Shown here one piece after another: positions 1 through 6,477 of a stretch of DNA of 12,838 nucleotides; within the stretch, counting starts at the first letter, position 1, and each line of letters opens with the position of its first letter. The notes below the pieces were generated by a model that was not told where the DNA came from, ran no database searches, and saw only the letters and a list, made by a program, of their open reading frames with translations. The position numbers were made by a program, and so were the translations under genes. The stretch is taken from contig CAKZVN010000251.1 of NCBI GenBank assembly GCA_937922105.1, positions 1-12,838 of the forward strand, in the 5' to 3' direction. Source of the stretch: an uncultured Litorilinea sp. (GTDB lineage: Bacteria; Chloroflexota; Anaerolineae; Caldilineales; Caldilineaceae).

Positions 1-92
1 AAGAAGCGTTCGAGCTTGCCTACCTTTTTATGGACATACTCGCGGACCCAGTCGGTAATTTCGACGTTGCGGCCCTGTACGAGAAGTTGCAT
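1..92 (-). CDS. hpf: Ribosome hibernation-promoting factor (HPF/RaiA family), N-terminal fragment cut by window edge
   Basis: Only the first 30 codons are inside the window; the gene continues past base 1. The translated start reads MQLLVQGRNVEITDWVREYV followed by HKKVGKLERF. This is the characteristic first beta strand and helix of the HPF/RaiA/YvyD family (GRNVE-T--VREYV--K-GKLER). Family members bind the 30S decoding region and inactivate or dimerise ribosomes in stationary phase or under stress. The ATG at 92-90 is preceded by AAAGGAG at 106-100 with a 7-nt spacer, so the start is firm. Whether it is the long (dimerising) or short form cannot be seen. The order comF then hpf on the same strand matches the well-known comFC-yvyD arrangement of other Gram-positive-type and Chloroflexota genomes. 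A dedicated promoter lies about 330 bases upstream and a structured leader lies between, so hpf is probably transcribed separately from comF. Confidence 0.9.
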   Translation of the reverse strand, partial: MQLLVQGRNVEITDWVREYVHKKVGKLERF

Positions 93-130
93 GGTCTTGC
101 TCCTTTCAGAACATGAAGGGATGCGCTTGG

Positions 131-163
131 GAAAACGGGCCGGGACAACCGGTGCCCCAGCCC
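131..163 (-). terminator. Terminator-like hairpin inside the hpf leader (possible attenuator)
   Basis: On the minus strand GGGCTGGGGCA (163-153) pairs with TGTCCCGGCCC (147-137). The stem is 11 bp, including two G-U pairs, closed by a 5-nt loop, and it is followed by G and T4 (136-132). It lies about 25 bases before the hpf ribosome binding site. It would therefore either end an independent small RNA or act as a transcription attenuator for hpf. The U tract is short, so termination strength is uncertain. Confidence 0.45.
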
Positions 164-416
164 GGACAGCAACGGATGTGTCGAGTAGCCGCTCGGCTCG
201 CCAGTCGGCCCTGCGCCGGTGGGTACAGAAAATCCACCGGGAGCCGACCTCCGGGTGTAGCGAGCCGCCCCAGGTGTTGAAAACTCCTGGGCGGGCAGCG
301 GACTTAGTTTGCTTGGTGCGGGTGTACCAGTCTAGGGCGGCGTGAAGAGCGGGAGCTTGCGCCACCGGCTGCATGGTCTAGCGTTTGGGTTGAGCCAAGT
401 TGTTTCGCCATACCTG
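131..416 (-). ncRNA. Candidate structured leader RNA (or independent small RNA) upstream of hpf
   Basis: There is no convincing protein gene between comF and hpf (93-481). A strong promoter implies transcription from about 416 leftwards, giving a leader of roughly 320 nt. On the minus strand it can form these elements: H0, GGTGGCG 366-360 with CGCCGCC 342-336; H1, 294-286 with 274-265 (9 bp, one bulged G, 11-nt loop); H2, a tiered hairpin with 8 bp 267-260/201-194, 8 bp 248-241/211-204, a 4-nt bulge, 7 bp 240-234/222-216 and an 11-nt loop; and a terminator-like H3 at 163-137. H1 and H2 share bases 265-267, so they stack or compete. Several pairs are G-U on this strand and would be A-C mismatches on the other, which supports the minus strand as functional. 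I do not recognise tmRNA, 6S, RNase P, SRP RNA or a known riboswitch in it. The foldings were found by eye in GC-rich DNA, so chance pairing is a real risk. Confidence 0.5.
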
Positions 417-422
417 CTGTTC

Positions 423-451
423 ATTGTAGGGCCGAAGGTCGGCCTTGTCAA
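423..451 (-). promoter_or_regulatory. Near-consensus sigma70/SigA-type promoter for the hpf leader
   Basis: On the minus strand TTGACA (451-446) and TACAAT (428-423) are separated by exactly 17 bases. This is a perfect -35 and a five-of-six -10. The expected start of transcription is near 415-417. It lies just beyond the comF stop codon and points at hpf, which implies that hpf is expressed independently of comF with a long leader. Confidence 0.8.
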
Positions 452-481
452 CTACCTTTTGTCCCGTTCCTGGGGGGACAT

Positions 482-1261
482 TCAGACGTCGGAGCCGGGG
501 CCGCCTGCTGCGGCATGACCAGCCTGGGGCAACGCCAGTGTCAACCCATAGACGGCAACCGCTCCGGCAGTGCGGGCCGCCCGCGCCGCCGCGCGCAGGG
601 TTGCACCGGTGGTCAACACATCGTCAATCAGAAGGATGTGTCGGCCCGCCACCGCGGGCGTCGCCTGAAACGCGCCCTCCACATTGGCCTGGCGCTCGGC
701 AGGCCCCAGCCCTACTTGTTGCCGCGTCAAGCGCGTGCGCGCCAGCCAATCGTCCGCCACCGGTAACCCGACCGCCACAGCAAAAGGCGTCGCCAACCGC
801 TCGGCCTGGTTATAGCCCCGCTCCGCCAGTCGCTCGGCGTGCAAGGGCACCGGCACGACCGCGTCAATGGCTGCGTCGCGCCACGGTGCATGGCGGAAGA
901 CTGCGACCAGATAGCGGGCCAACAAGGGACCGAGTTCGGGCCGGTTTTCATACTTGAAGGCGTGGATGGCTTCGCGCAGGGGGGTGTGATGCAGCGCGGC
1001 GGCGCGCGTCCACAGGAGTGGGTCGTCCGCAACTTGCCGGCAATCGGCACAATGGGCTACTGCCGCCGCGCGGGGACGCCCACAGCGCGCGCAGATGGGC
1101 AACGGCACCGGAGCCACAGCTTGGGCGCAGGCGTCACAAAATACAGCACCCCACCGACCGCATCCGCAACAGGCGGGCGGATAAAGCAGGTCGAGACTCC
1201 CCCGAATCAACTCAGGAAGCCAAGTCGGCGCTTGAATGCTGCGGTACAGCCGGTTGTTCAT
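482..1261 (-). CDS. comF: ComF family protein (competence-associated phosphoribosyltransferase-fold protein)
   Basis: This is a 259-residue protein of the usual ComFC length. An N-terminal zinc-binding region carries cysteines at 31, 32, 34, 42, 45 and then 57, 60, 71, 74. It is followed by the family signatures FKYENRPELG (102-111), VPVPLHAERLAERGYNQAE (136-154), TRQQVGLGPAERQANVEGAF (179-198) and the PRPP-loop-like ILLIDDVLTTGAT (209-221). ComF proteins are cytoplasmic and are needed for uptake of transforming DNA, acting with ComFA-like helicase or PriA in single-strand handling; a PRTase reaction has not been firmly shown. The ATG at 1261-1259 overlaps the TGA of the upstream PRTase-like gene in an ATGA arrangement. 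No clear Shine-Dalgarno is visible, so translational coupling is likely. The next gene on this strand is hpf. No other competence gene is in the window. Confidence 0.93.
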   Translation of the reverse strand: MNNRLYRSIQAPTWLPELIRGSLDLLYPPACCGCGRWGAVFCDACAQAVAPVPLPICARCGRPRAAAVAHCADCRQVADDPLLWTRAAALHHTPLREAIHAFKYENRPELGPLLARYLVAVFRHAPWRDAAIDAVVPVPLHAERLAERGYNQAERLATPFAVAVGLPVADDWLARTRLTRQQVGLGPAERQANVEGAFQATPAVAGRHILLIDDVLTTGATLRAAARAARTAGAVAVYGLTLALPQAGHAAAGGPGSDV

Positions 1262-2154
1262 GATGCGAGTGTGCTCGGCGCGCGATGCAACAAATTCAGC
1301 CGTTGCCGATAGCGGCTATGCTGGTCCATCTCGTTCGCCAGCCCCAGTCGGTCGGTCTCGCCGGGATAAGTCCGATAATAGAGGATATAGGCGCGGACCA
1401 GATCGCCGAGATCATACTCCTCGATACCATCTACTCCATGATGGCGCTTGATAAAAGGTGGGAAGAGACCGCTATAGGCTGCGGCGGCAATAATGCGAGT
1501 GCGCGCAGCCAAATCCGGGCGCTCCGCCAAAAAGCGGCCCAGCGTCACAATCGGGCCGCCTTGCTCTTCGGCAGCCTCCGCCTCCATCTGCAACGCATCC
1601 AGGCGCACAAAATTGGTCAAAAAGTAGATGGGGAACTCGGCGTCGCGCACAATCTCCAACACTTGCTTGGACTGTGTGCCGTTCTTGATGTGGTCGTCAC
1701 ATAGGAGGATACCGCCTGCGTTGGTCGCTTTCTGCAATAGGTGGGCGCGGGCGGCGATCTCGCGCAGGTCGCTTTCGGCAACGGCTTGGTGCGATACCAA
1801 ATTGCGCGTATTGCCCGGTCGCCCATAGGCGTGCGTATAAAACTTTAGACCCAGCGCAGTATCGTTCAGGTACGGAAGCGCACGCTTCAATCCCTTGACC
1901 AACGGGATGCCGCCGTCCGGCAAGCCGAGGCAGGGCAAGCGCGGAAGCCGAAGTTGGTCGCGCAGGTGATAGCCGATGACCTCGCCCTGGCGCACCAGCG
2001 CTTCCACAACAGGGGTTGCGTTATAGGTTGCCGGGTCGTTCAGTACATTGTTGCTGCAGATGACGGTAGCCGCACGGTGCAAGTCCCGGCTTTGGAGGAC
2101 GGTCAGTTGGATATGGGAAGGTAGAGAATCCGGCAGAGGCATCAGGTCATCCAT
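1258..2154 (-). CDS. Phosphoribosyltransferase-like protein of unknown function
   Basis: This is a 298-residue soluble protein with no signal peptide or membrane segment. Two segments resemble the type I PRTase fold: GLPDGGIPLV (77-86), in the position of the pyrophosphate loop, and a hydrophobic strand leading into CDDHIKNGTQ (152-161), which resembles the DD-x-x-x-x-G-T PRPP-binding motif with the two acidic residues at 153-154. The second half, rich in helices and ending SRYRQRLNLLHRAP, is not recognised. Translation is probably coupled to comF through a 4-base overlap. The start is uncertain: the ATG at 2154 and an in-frame ATG at 2142 both lack a visible ribosome binding site, and an in-frame stop lies just upstream. 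The assignment to the PRTase superfamily is an inference from motifs. The substrate is unknown, and the link to ComF rests on the overlap alone. Confidence 0.7.
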   Translation of the reverse strand: MDDLMPLPDSLPSHIQLTVLQSRDLHRAATVICSNNVLNDPATYNATPVVEALVRQGEVIGYHLRDQLRLPRLPCLGLPDGGIPLVKGLKRALPYLNDTALGLKFYTHAYGRPGNTRNLVSHQAVAESDLREIAARAHLLQKATNAGGILLCDDHIKNGTQSKQVLEIVRDAEFPIYFLTNFVRLDALQMEAEAAEEQGGPIVTLGRFLAERPDLAARTRIIAAAAYSGLFPPFIKRHHGVDGIEEYDLGDLVRAYILYYRTYPGETDRLGLANEMDQHSRYRQRLNLLHRAPSTLAS

Positions 2155-2244
2155 CGGTGGACAGCGACAAGGTCACACCCGGTGAGATGGCAGCCGCGGC
2201 AACCGTGCCGTCGTCCACCGGCTGCACGGAAACGCCGACTCGGC

Positions 2245-2403
2245 TCAGGAGGGAAACCAGGTCTGGAAGAGGTCGTTGATGAAAGTCCGCAAATCGTCGC
2301 CCAGGATCAACAAGATCGAGAGCAACACGATGGCGAACAGAATGATGATGAGCGCGAACTCGACGAAATTTTGACCGCTGCGATTGGACGGTAGACGAGA
2401 CAT
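2245..2403 (-). CDS. Flp/Fap-type mini-pilin prepilin
   Basis: This is a 52-residue protein with a short basic leader (MSRLPSNRSG), a likely class III prepilin cleavage site after Gly10, and mature sequence QNFVEF followed by a hydrophobic helix of about 18-20 residues and a short polar tail ending TWFPS. Flp pilins have Glu-Tyr at mature positions 5-6; here it is Glu-Phe. The length matches the family. I chose the ATG at 2403 rather than a longer reading frame starting at 2496, because the promoter at 2503-2475 predicts transcription from about 2468, inside the longer frame. AGGAG lies at 2421-2417, about 13 bases from this ATG, which is rather far. No tad assembly genes (CpaF ATPase, TadB/C, secretin) or prepilin peptidase are in the window, so assembly would depend on genes elsewhere. 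It sits upstream of the PRTase-like gene and comF on the same strand, separated by about 90 bases. Confidence 0.75.
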   Translation of the reverse strand: MSRLPSNRSGQNFVEFALIIILFAIVLLSILLILGDDLRTFINDLFQTWFPS

Positions 2404-2474
2404 AGGACCGTCGCATCTCCTATCGGGCTGCGCCACGCACGCGTACTGGGCAAAGGACCGTTCACTGGCTTCCC

Positions 2475-2503
2475 ATTGTCGGCGCGAGCGGCGCAAAGGT
2501 CAA
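2475..2503 (-). promoter_or_regulatory. Probable promoter for the pilin-PRTase-comF cluster
   Basis: On the minus strand TTGACC (2503-2498) and GACAAT (2480-2475) are spaced by 17 bases. This is a five-of-six -35 with a four-of-six -10. The predicted start near 2468 leaves a leader of about 65 bases before the pilin ATG. No terminator is seen between the pilin and the PRTase-like gene, so this promoter could drive all three genes. Confidence 0.55.
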
Positions 2504-2599
2504 GTCCGCGCGCACAGTACATCCGCCGGGCGCGATGCGGTAGACCACTTGAGCAATAGCGTCCCGGAGGGTCACGCCATATCAGTTATGACAATTTGT

Positions 2600-2628
2600 T
2601 TGGCTGCCTGTGGCGACGGTGCTATAAT
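2600..2628 (+). promoter_or_regulatory. Extended -10 promoter for the zinc-ribbon protein gene
   Basis: A perfect TATAAT at 2623-2628 is preceded by TG at 2620-2621, giving the extended -10 form TGnTATAAT. A four-of-six -35, TTGGCT, lies at 2600-2605 with a 17-base spacer. The expected start is near 2635, giving a leader of about 90 bases to the GTG start. Confidence 0.7.
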
Positions 2629-2725
2629 AAACGCGATTTTGTTCGGGTCGCCTGCCCCAGCCGGCCCGCCCTACTCATACAGCCGCCGGCGCGCCGGCGC
2701 CGGGTTGCCAAGCAGGAGGTAACGT

Positions 2726-3430
2726 GTGGACGACGCCGCACGCATGTATGAATTGCAGAAGGTTGACCTGACCTGGATCAAGGTGGCAAAACGGCTCCAG
2801 CAACTGCAACAGTTGTTGGGCGAGAGCGAACGCTTGCGCGCCGCGCGCGGGGAAGTCGCCCAGACCGAAGAGACCCTGCACACCTTGCGCGCCGCCCAGC
2901 GCAACGCCGAGTTGGAATCCAAGTCCCTGGCTGAGCGGATTAGCGAAACGGAAACGCGCTTGATGAGCGGCACGGTACGCAACCCCAAAGAGTTGGAGAA
3001 TCTCCAACTGAGTCTGGAGTCCTTGCGCCGCCACCGCGAGCAAGTGGAAGAACAGGCTATGACCGCCATGTTGCAGGCGGACCAGACCGCAGGCGAACTG
3101 GCAGAACGCAAAGACCTGTTAGCCGAAATCGAAAGCGAATGGCGCAGCAGCCAGGGCAACCTGATCGAGGAGGAGATCAAGCTCAAACACAATTTTGCGT
3201 TGCTCAAGCGCAAGCGCGAGGCGCTGGCGCAAGCCCTGGGCACCACCTTGCTGGAGCGCTATGAGACCATGCGCAAGCGCAAAGGAGGCATCGCGGTCGC
3301 GTTGATTGAAAACGGCATTTGCGCCGCCTGCCACGTGAAAATTCCCACCGGCATCGTCAACGGGCTGCGCGGGGGTAGCAACACCCTCGTCCTTTGCCCA
3401 AGCTGCGGTCGTTACTTGTACAGCGCGTGA
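2726..3430 (+). CDS. Coiled-coil protein with C-terminal C4 zinc ribbon (zf-RING_7 / CT398-HP0958-like family)
   Basis: This is a 234-residue protein. Residues 1-180 are almost entirely heptad-rich helix forming a long antiparallel coiled coil, with the family hallmark VRNPKELENLQ near 84-94. Residues 190-234 form a zinc ribbon with ligands Cys199, Cys202, Cys224 and Cys227 (CAAC...CPSC). This matches the widespread DUF of C4-type zinc-ribbon proteins related to Helicobacter HP0958 and Chlamydia CT398, thought to act as adaptors or chaperones or in RNA binding. The exact role outside those species is not settled. The GTG start at 2726 is supported by AGGAGGT at 2714-2720 with a 5-base spacer; an in-frame ATG at 2744 has no such site. 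The gene ends 7 bases before the stop codon of the convergent subtilase gene, leaving no room for a separate terminator. Confidence 0.88.
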   Translation: MDDAARMYELQKVDLTWIKVAKRLQQLQQLLGESERLRAARGEVAQTEETLHTLRAAQRNAELESKSLAERISETETRLMSGTVRNPKELENLQLSLESLRRHREQVEEQAMTAMLQADQTAGELAERKDLLAEIESEWRSSQGNLIEEEIKLKHNFALLKRKREALAQALGTTLLERYETMRKRKGGIAVALIENGICAACHVKIPTGIVNGLRGGSNTLVLCPSCGRYLYSA

Positions 3431-3437
3431 CCGCACT

Positions 3438-6347
3438 CTAGGGCCTGCTCACCCAGGGCAACAACACGCGCGGCAATACCGGCTCAGGGGGCGGTGCTGC
3501 CGGGTCCACCCGAATCAACTGGACCCGGCGATGGGAGGGGTTGTGGTAGTGAAATGCCACCAACCCCTGGCTGCCGAAGGCCTGATACGCGGCGCGATCA
3601 TAGACGCCCACCAAGTGCGTGCCGGCTTGCAACGGCAATGCGCCCTGTATCGGCTCCCCTTCCACCCACCACGTAATTCCCACCCCATTGGTCCAATCCA
3701 ACAGCAACCAGGGTGTCGCATCCACCGCCAAGTTGGGCGTTTGCTGTGTGCTGACGTCGCGGCTAAAGGTGACGACCCGGTAGCGCAGACGGCTGTGCTG
3801 GAAATCGCCCAAATCGCGCAGGCGCAAGGGCAATACCATCACGTTCGTGTTGAAAGGGCGCGTATCCGCCTGGTCATTCCTTAACCCGTTGAGGGGGCCT
3901 TGAATCCGGCGCCCGCTGCCGTCCGCCGCCTCCAGGACTGCGACAAAGCGATCTTGGGTCAAAAACCCATCGTAGGTGACATACCCGGCGCTGCGATTGG
4001 ACAGGATGTAGTCGGCGCGCCCGTTACCGCTGGTGTCCAGTTCGATGCGGAAGGTGACCTCCAGCGGCGTAGACCAGGCGCCGTAAGTCGCCGGCGCAAA
4101 GTGTAGACGCAAGTCTGCCACATCATCGAGGAAAGGCTCGGCGGGCAGCGCAAACGGACCGAAGACGCCGATAGCCTGCAAGTCGGCATGGGCATAGCGC
4201 GCGGTCACAGGGTCGCCATTGGGGACGGCGGTGATGGGGACGCTACGATAGCGCAGGTCGAATAGCCCGAGGATGGACACAACGCCGGTGGGCGGCGTAG
4301 CGGTCGCAAGGTCTATCCCAGTGGCGGTCAGGGTCGCTGTGGCAGTGAGCGCATCGCCGAAATCCAGCGCAGGCGTCAGGCTTAGCTCCGCCAGCGGGCG
4401 CGGCGCGGCGTAGATGGGCACATGCAGGCGCGGTTCGGTCGCGGGCGTGAGTGTGAGATAGCCGCTTGCCTCGTCCACCCATGCAAGGCTAAAGGGGGCA
4501 CTGGCTTGGCGGGTCAAGTCCGGCTGCCGCGTCATGGCTGCGGCGTCGGCGCGCAGCGTGACCGGCGTGCCGGCAAATCCATAGGGCGGCACCGTTATCA
4601 TGTGCCCGTCCTCGACAACAATTTCGACGCCGGGCAGTTCGCGCACGCTCTCATAGCCCACGGTCACCGTGATCGGGCGGCTGCTCTTGTTGGCGATCCG
4701 CACGTACCGCACCAGGGTGACATGCTCGGCGATATCCACCACACCGAAACTGACGCTGACTTGGTGTGGGCGCTCGGCGTCATAGGCAATCAGCGCCGAC
4801 TGCACCGCGTCCACCAGGTTGATGCGCCCTGCCCCCGTGCGTGTCAGGCTGAAGGCACGCCCCTGGCTGTCGCGCAGGGCAATGTGGGCGGTATTCATGA
4901 CCAGCGCCTTGATCTCATCGTTGCGCCAGCCGGAGGTAGCCGGATATCGCTCGCGCAAGAGCGCGACTGCACCGGTGACGACCGGCGCAGCCATGGAAGT
5001 CCCGGAGGAGTAAGTACCGTGGCTGCCGGTGCCGCGCGCGGCGGAAAAGAGGCTGACACCCGGCGCCGCAATATCCGGTTTGAGCAGCGAATCGCCGCGC
5101 CGCGGCCCACGCGCCGAAAAGGTCGCGGGCAGGTCCGGGCTACTATCCCCCAGACCGACCGTGGCAGCCACCGCCAGCGCACCACCGATAATGCCCGGGC
5201 TGCTGACTGCATAGTGCACATCCCCGCTGTTGCCCGCGGAGGTCACCACGATCACGCCGGCTTTGGTCGCGTTCTCGACAGCCAGCGCAGTGGAATCGAA
5301 GAGTGCCCCATAGGGCGACCCGAGCGAGAGGTTGAGGATATCTACGGCGTCACTCAAGTCGCCGTCACCATTGGGGTCCAGCGCCCATTCCACTGCCATG
5401 TCCACAATCTCGCTGCTGCCCGCGCAGCCGAAGACCTTGAGCGCGTACAACTGCGCACGCGGCGCAACGCCTGGGGCGATGCGGAAAGCGTTGAGGTCCA
5501 GCGCTTCGTCATACGAGCCGGTATAAGTCGCGCCCGTAGCAGTTACGCCGTAACCGGCGGCGGTTCCGGCGACATGGGTGCCATGCCCGAAGCCGTAACA
5601 GTCCATGGGGTCAGGGTCGGGCTGGGGGATGGGTTGATAGGCGCCGGATGCGGGGTTGGCGTTGTAGGTGTCGCCGGCAAAGTCGTAGCCGCCAATGACC
5701 TTGGCATTGGGGAAGTCGGGCACATCGCCGATCACCGTCGGATCGTTGCGATGATAGCCGTTCCCCGACCCGCCGAACATGGTGTGAAGATAATCAATCC
5801 CGGTGTCAATGATGGCGATGGTGACGCCCTCGCCCGTGAGACCGGCTCGCTCGGTCGTCGCCCGCCACAAGATGGGCGCGCCCACGAGCGCGCCTGCGCG
5901 TGCGTTGGAGGGTTCTTTGGGCAGAATGGGCGCGACCGCCACGACACCGGGTAACTCCGCCAGCGCCGCCACGCGGTCGGGCGGGGCATGGACGGCAATG
6001 CCGTTGTAAACGCGCTGCACTTGATACAGGAGCGTGGCGTCGTAGGCCTCCAACGCGGCGACGACCACGCTCTGGGCCTGTTCCAGCGCCGCCAGATGCG
6101 CCTGGGTAATTGTCGCCAACGCAGCCGTATCCACTTCCCCGGCGGCAGCCACCTGGGCCGCGCGCCGCGCGGCGTAGACTTCCGCCACTGGGGGAGCGTC
6201 CAACAGGAGCACGACACCCACCCGCGGCCCTGTTGTCGCCACCGATTCCGGCGCGCTCGCCACCACGCGCCCGCTTGCCCACACGGTCGCGACCACAACA
6301 GCCACGAGGACAGACAGGAAGTAACCGGTTGAGCGCCGTGCGACCAT
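3438..6347 (-). CDS. Secreted S8 family subtilisin-like serine protease (subtilase)
   Basis: This is a 969-residue preproprotein. Residues 1-31 form a signal peptide (basic start, hydrophobic core, cleavage near ASA). Residues from about 40 to 145 resemble an inhibitor I9-type propeptide ending in a VVAVAPI strand. The catalytic domain has the full triad: Asp181 (IAIIDTGID), His255 (GHGTHVAG) and Ser451 (SSGTSMAAP), plus the oxyanion Asn373 (TSAGNSGD). An acidic calcium-type loop, DPNGDGDLSD, lies at 324-333. After about residue 520 come several beta-rich domains, including a second acidic loop, DTSGNGRAD (771-779). The protein ends PRVLLPWVSRP, a basic LPxxxRP tail of the kind common at the C-termini of exported Chloroflexota proteins, with no clear hydrophobic anchor. 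It probably degrades extracellular or envelope proteins. The ATG at 6347 has GGGGAG a few bases upstream. The lack of a conspicuous protease-associated insertion and the long C-terminal half suggest substrate- or surface-binding modules. Confidence 0.93.
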   Translation of the reverse strand: MVARRSTGYFLSVLVAVVVATVWASGRVVASAPESVATTGPRVGVVLLLDAPPVAEVYAARRAAQVAAAGEVDTAALATITQAHLAALEQAQSVVVAALEAYDATLLYQVQRVYNGIAVHAPPDRVAALAELPGVVAVAPILPKEPSNARAGALVGAPILWRATTERAGLTGEGVTIAIIDTGIDYLHTMFGGSGNGYHRNDPTVIGDVPDFPNAKVIGGYDFAGDTYNANPASGAYQPIPQPDPDPMDCYGFGHGTHVAGTAAGYGVTATGATYTGSYDEALDLNAFRIAPGVAPRAQLYALKVFGCAGSSEIVDMAVEWALDPNGDGDLSDAVDILNLSLGSPYGALFDSTALAVENATKAGVIVVTSAGNSGDVHYAVSSPGIIGGALAVAATVGLGDSSPDLPATFSARGPRRGDSLLKPDIAAPGVSLFSAARGTGSHGTYSSGTSMAAPVVTGAVALLRERYPATSGWRNDEIKALVMNTAHIALRDSQGRAFSLTRTGAGRINLVDAVQSALIAYDAERPHQVSVSFGVVDIAEHVTLVRYVRIANKSSRPITVTVGYESVRELPGVEIVVEDGHMITVPPYGFAGTPVTLRADAAAMTRQPDLTRQASAPFSLAWVDEASGYLTLTPATEPRLHVPIYAAPRPLAELSLTPALDFGDALTATATLTATGIDLATATPPTGVVSILGLFDLRYRSVPITAVPNGDPVTARYAHADLQAIGVFGPFALPAEPFLDDVADLRLHFAPATYGAWSTPLEVTFRIELDTSGNGRADYILSNRSAGYVTYDGFLTQDRFVAVLEAADGSGRRIQGPLNGLRNDQADTRPFNTNVMVLPLRLRDLGDFQHSRLRYRVVTFSRDVSTQQTPNLAVDATPWLLLDWTNGVGITWWVEGEPIQGALPLQAGTHLVGVYDRAAYQAFGSQGLVAFHYHNPSHRRVQLIRVDPAAPPPEPVLPRVLLPWVSRP

Positions 6348-6407
6348 AGGCTCCCCACTCCGCTTCCACGGAAACAGCCGCCGCGGGCAGTCTTTGCGCC
6401 GCGCGTG

Positions 6408-6459
6408 CTCGGCCCAGCCCGGACGCGCTCACTATACCCTGGGCCGGGCCGAGTCGAAA
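6408..6459 (-). promoter_or_regulatory. Inverted repeat around a possible promoter of the subtilase gene
   Basis: CTCGGCCCAGCCC (6408-6420) and GGGCCGGGCCGAG (6441-6453) form a 13-base inverted repeat with one mismatch, which becomes a G-U pair in minus-strand RNA. The 20-base centre contains TATAGT on the minus strand (6436-6431), a five-of-six -10. The matching -35 position, TTTCGA (6459-6454), is poor. The arrangement could be an operator straddling the -10 of the protease gene, or an RNA hairpin between the unknown gene and the protease. There is no U tract, so a simple intrinsic terminator is unlikely. Confidence 0.35.
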
Positions 6460-6477
6460 AATCGCCGGCGGATTGCG

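Larger units (their letters stand above)
2404..2725. other. Divergent intergenic region between the pilin cluster and the zinc-ribbon gene
   Basis: This is about 320 bases holding two back-to-back promoters, described separately: minus 2503-2475 and plus 2600-2628. The plus-strand leader contains a 14-base perfect palindrome GCCGGCGCGCCGGC at 2685-2698, just ahead of the ribosome binding site AGGAGGT (2714-2720). With no loop room in its centre it is more likely a by-product of high GC or a protein site than an RNA hairpin. I see no additional gene. Confidence 0.5.

Noticed and set aside
16..345. 109-codon plus-strand frame in the hpf leader region
   Set aside because: It is antisense to the start of hpf and to the structured leader, and has no ribosome binding site or recognisable product.
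131..416. hpf leader as tmRNA, 6S RNA, RNase P RNA or SRP RNA
   Set aside because: I find no tRNA-like ACCA end or tag frame typical of tmRNA, no RNase P core signatures, no SRP tetraloop motif, and no single long bubble-containing hairpin closing the whole RNA as in 6S.
2147..2416. 89-codon minus-strand frame overlapping the pilin in another frame and ending near the PRTase-like start
   Set aside because: Its tail (ending SPGVTLSLSTDG) looks protein-like, but its first half is out of frame with the obvious pilin, and its start abuts the ribosome binding site with no spacing. A frameshifted gene remnant in 2155-2244 cannot be excluded but is not supported.
2685..2698. Perfect 14-base palindrome as a regulatory operator or terminator
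   Set aside because: It is composed only of G and C in a GC-rich leader, leaves no loop, and has no U tract; chance is a sufficient explanation.
3431..3437. Shared bidirectional terminator between the zinc-ribbon gene and the subtilase
   Set aside because: The 7-base gap and neighbouring coding ends show no hairpin with a T-rich tail on either strand.
4422..5954. 510-codon open frame on the plus strand across the subtilase gene
   Set aside because: It lies entirely antisense to a subtilase with a full catalytic triad and signal peptide. Its translation has no recognisable motifs and reflects high-GC codon bias.
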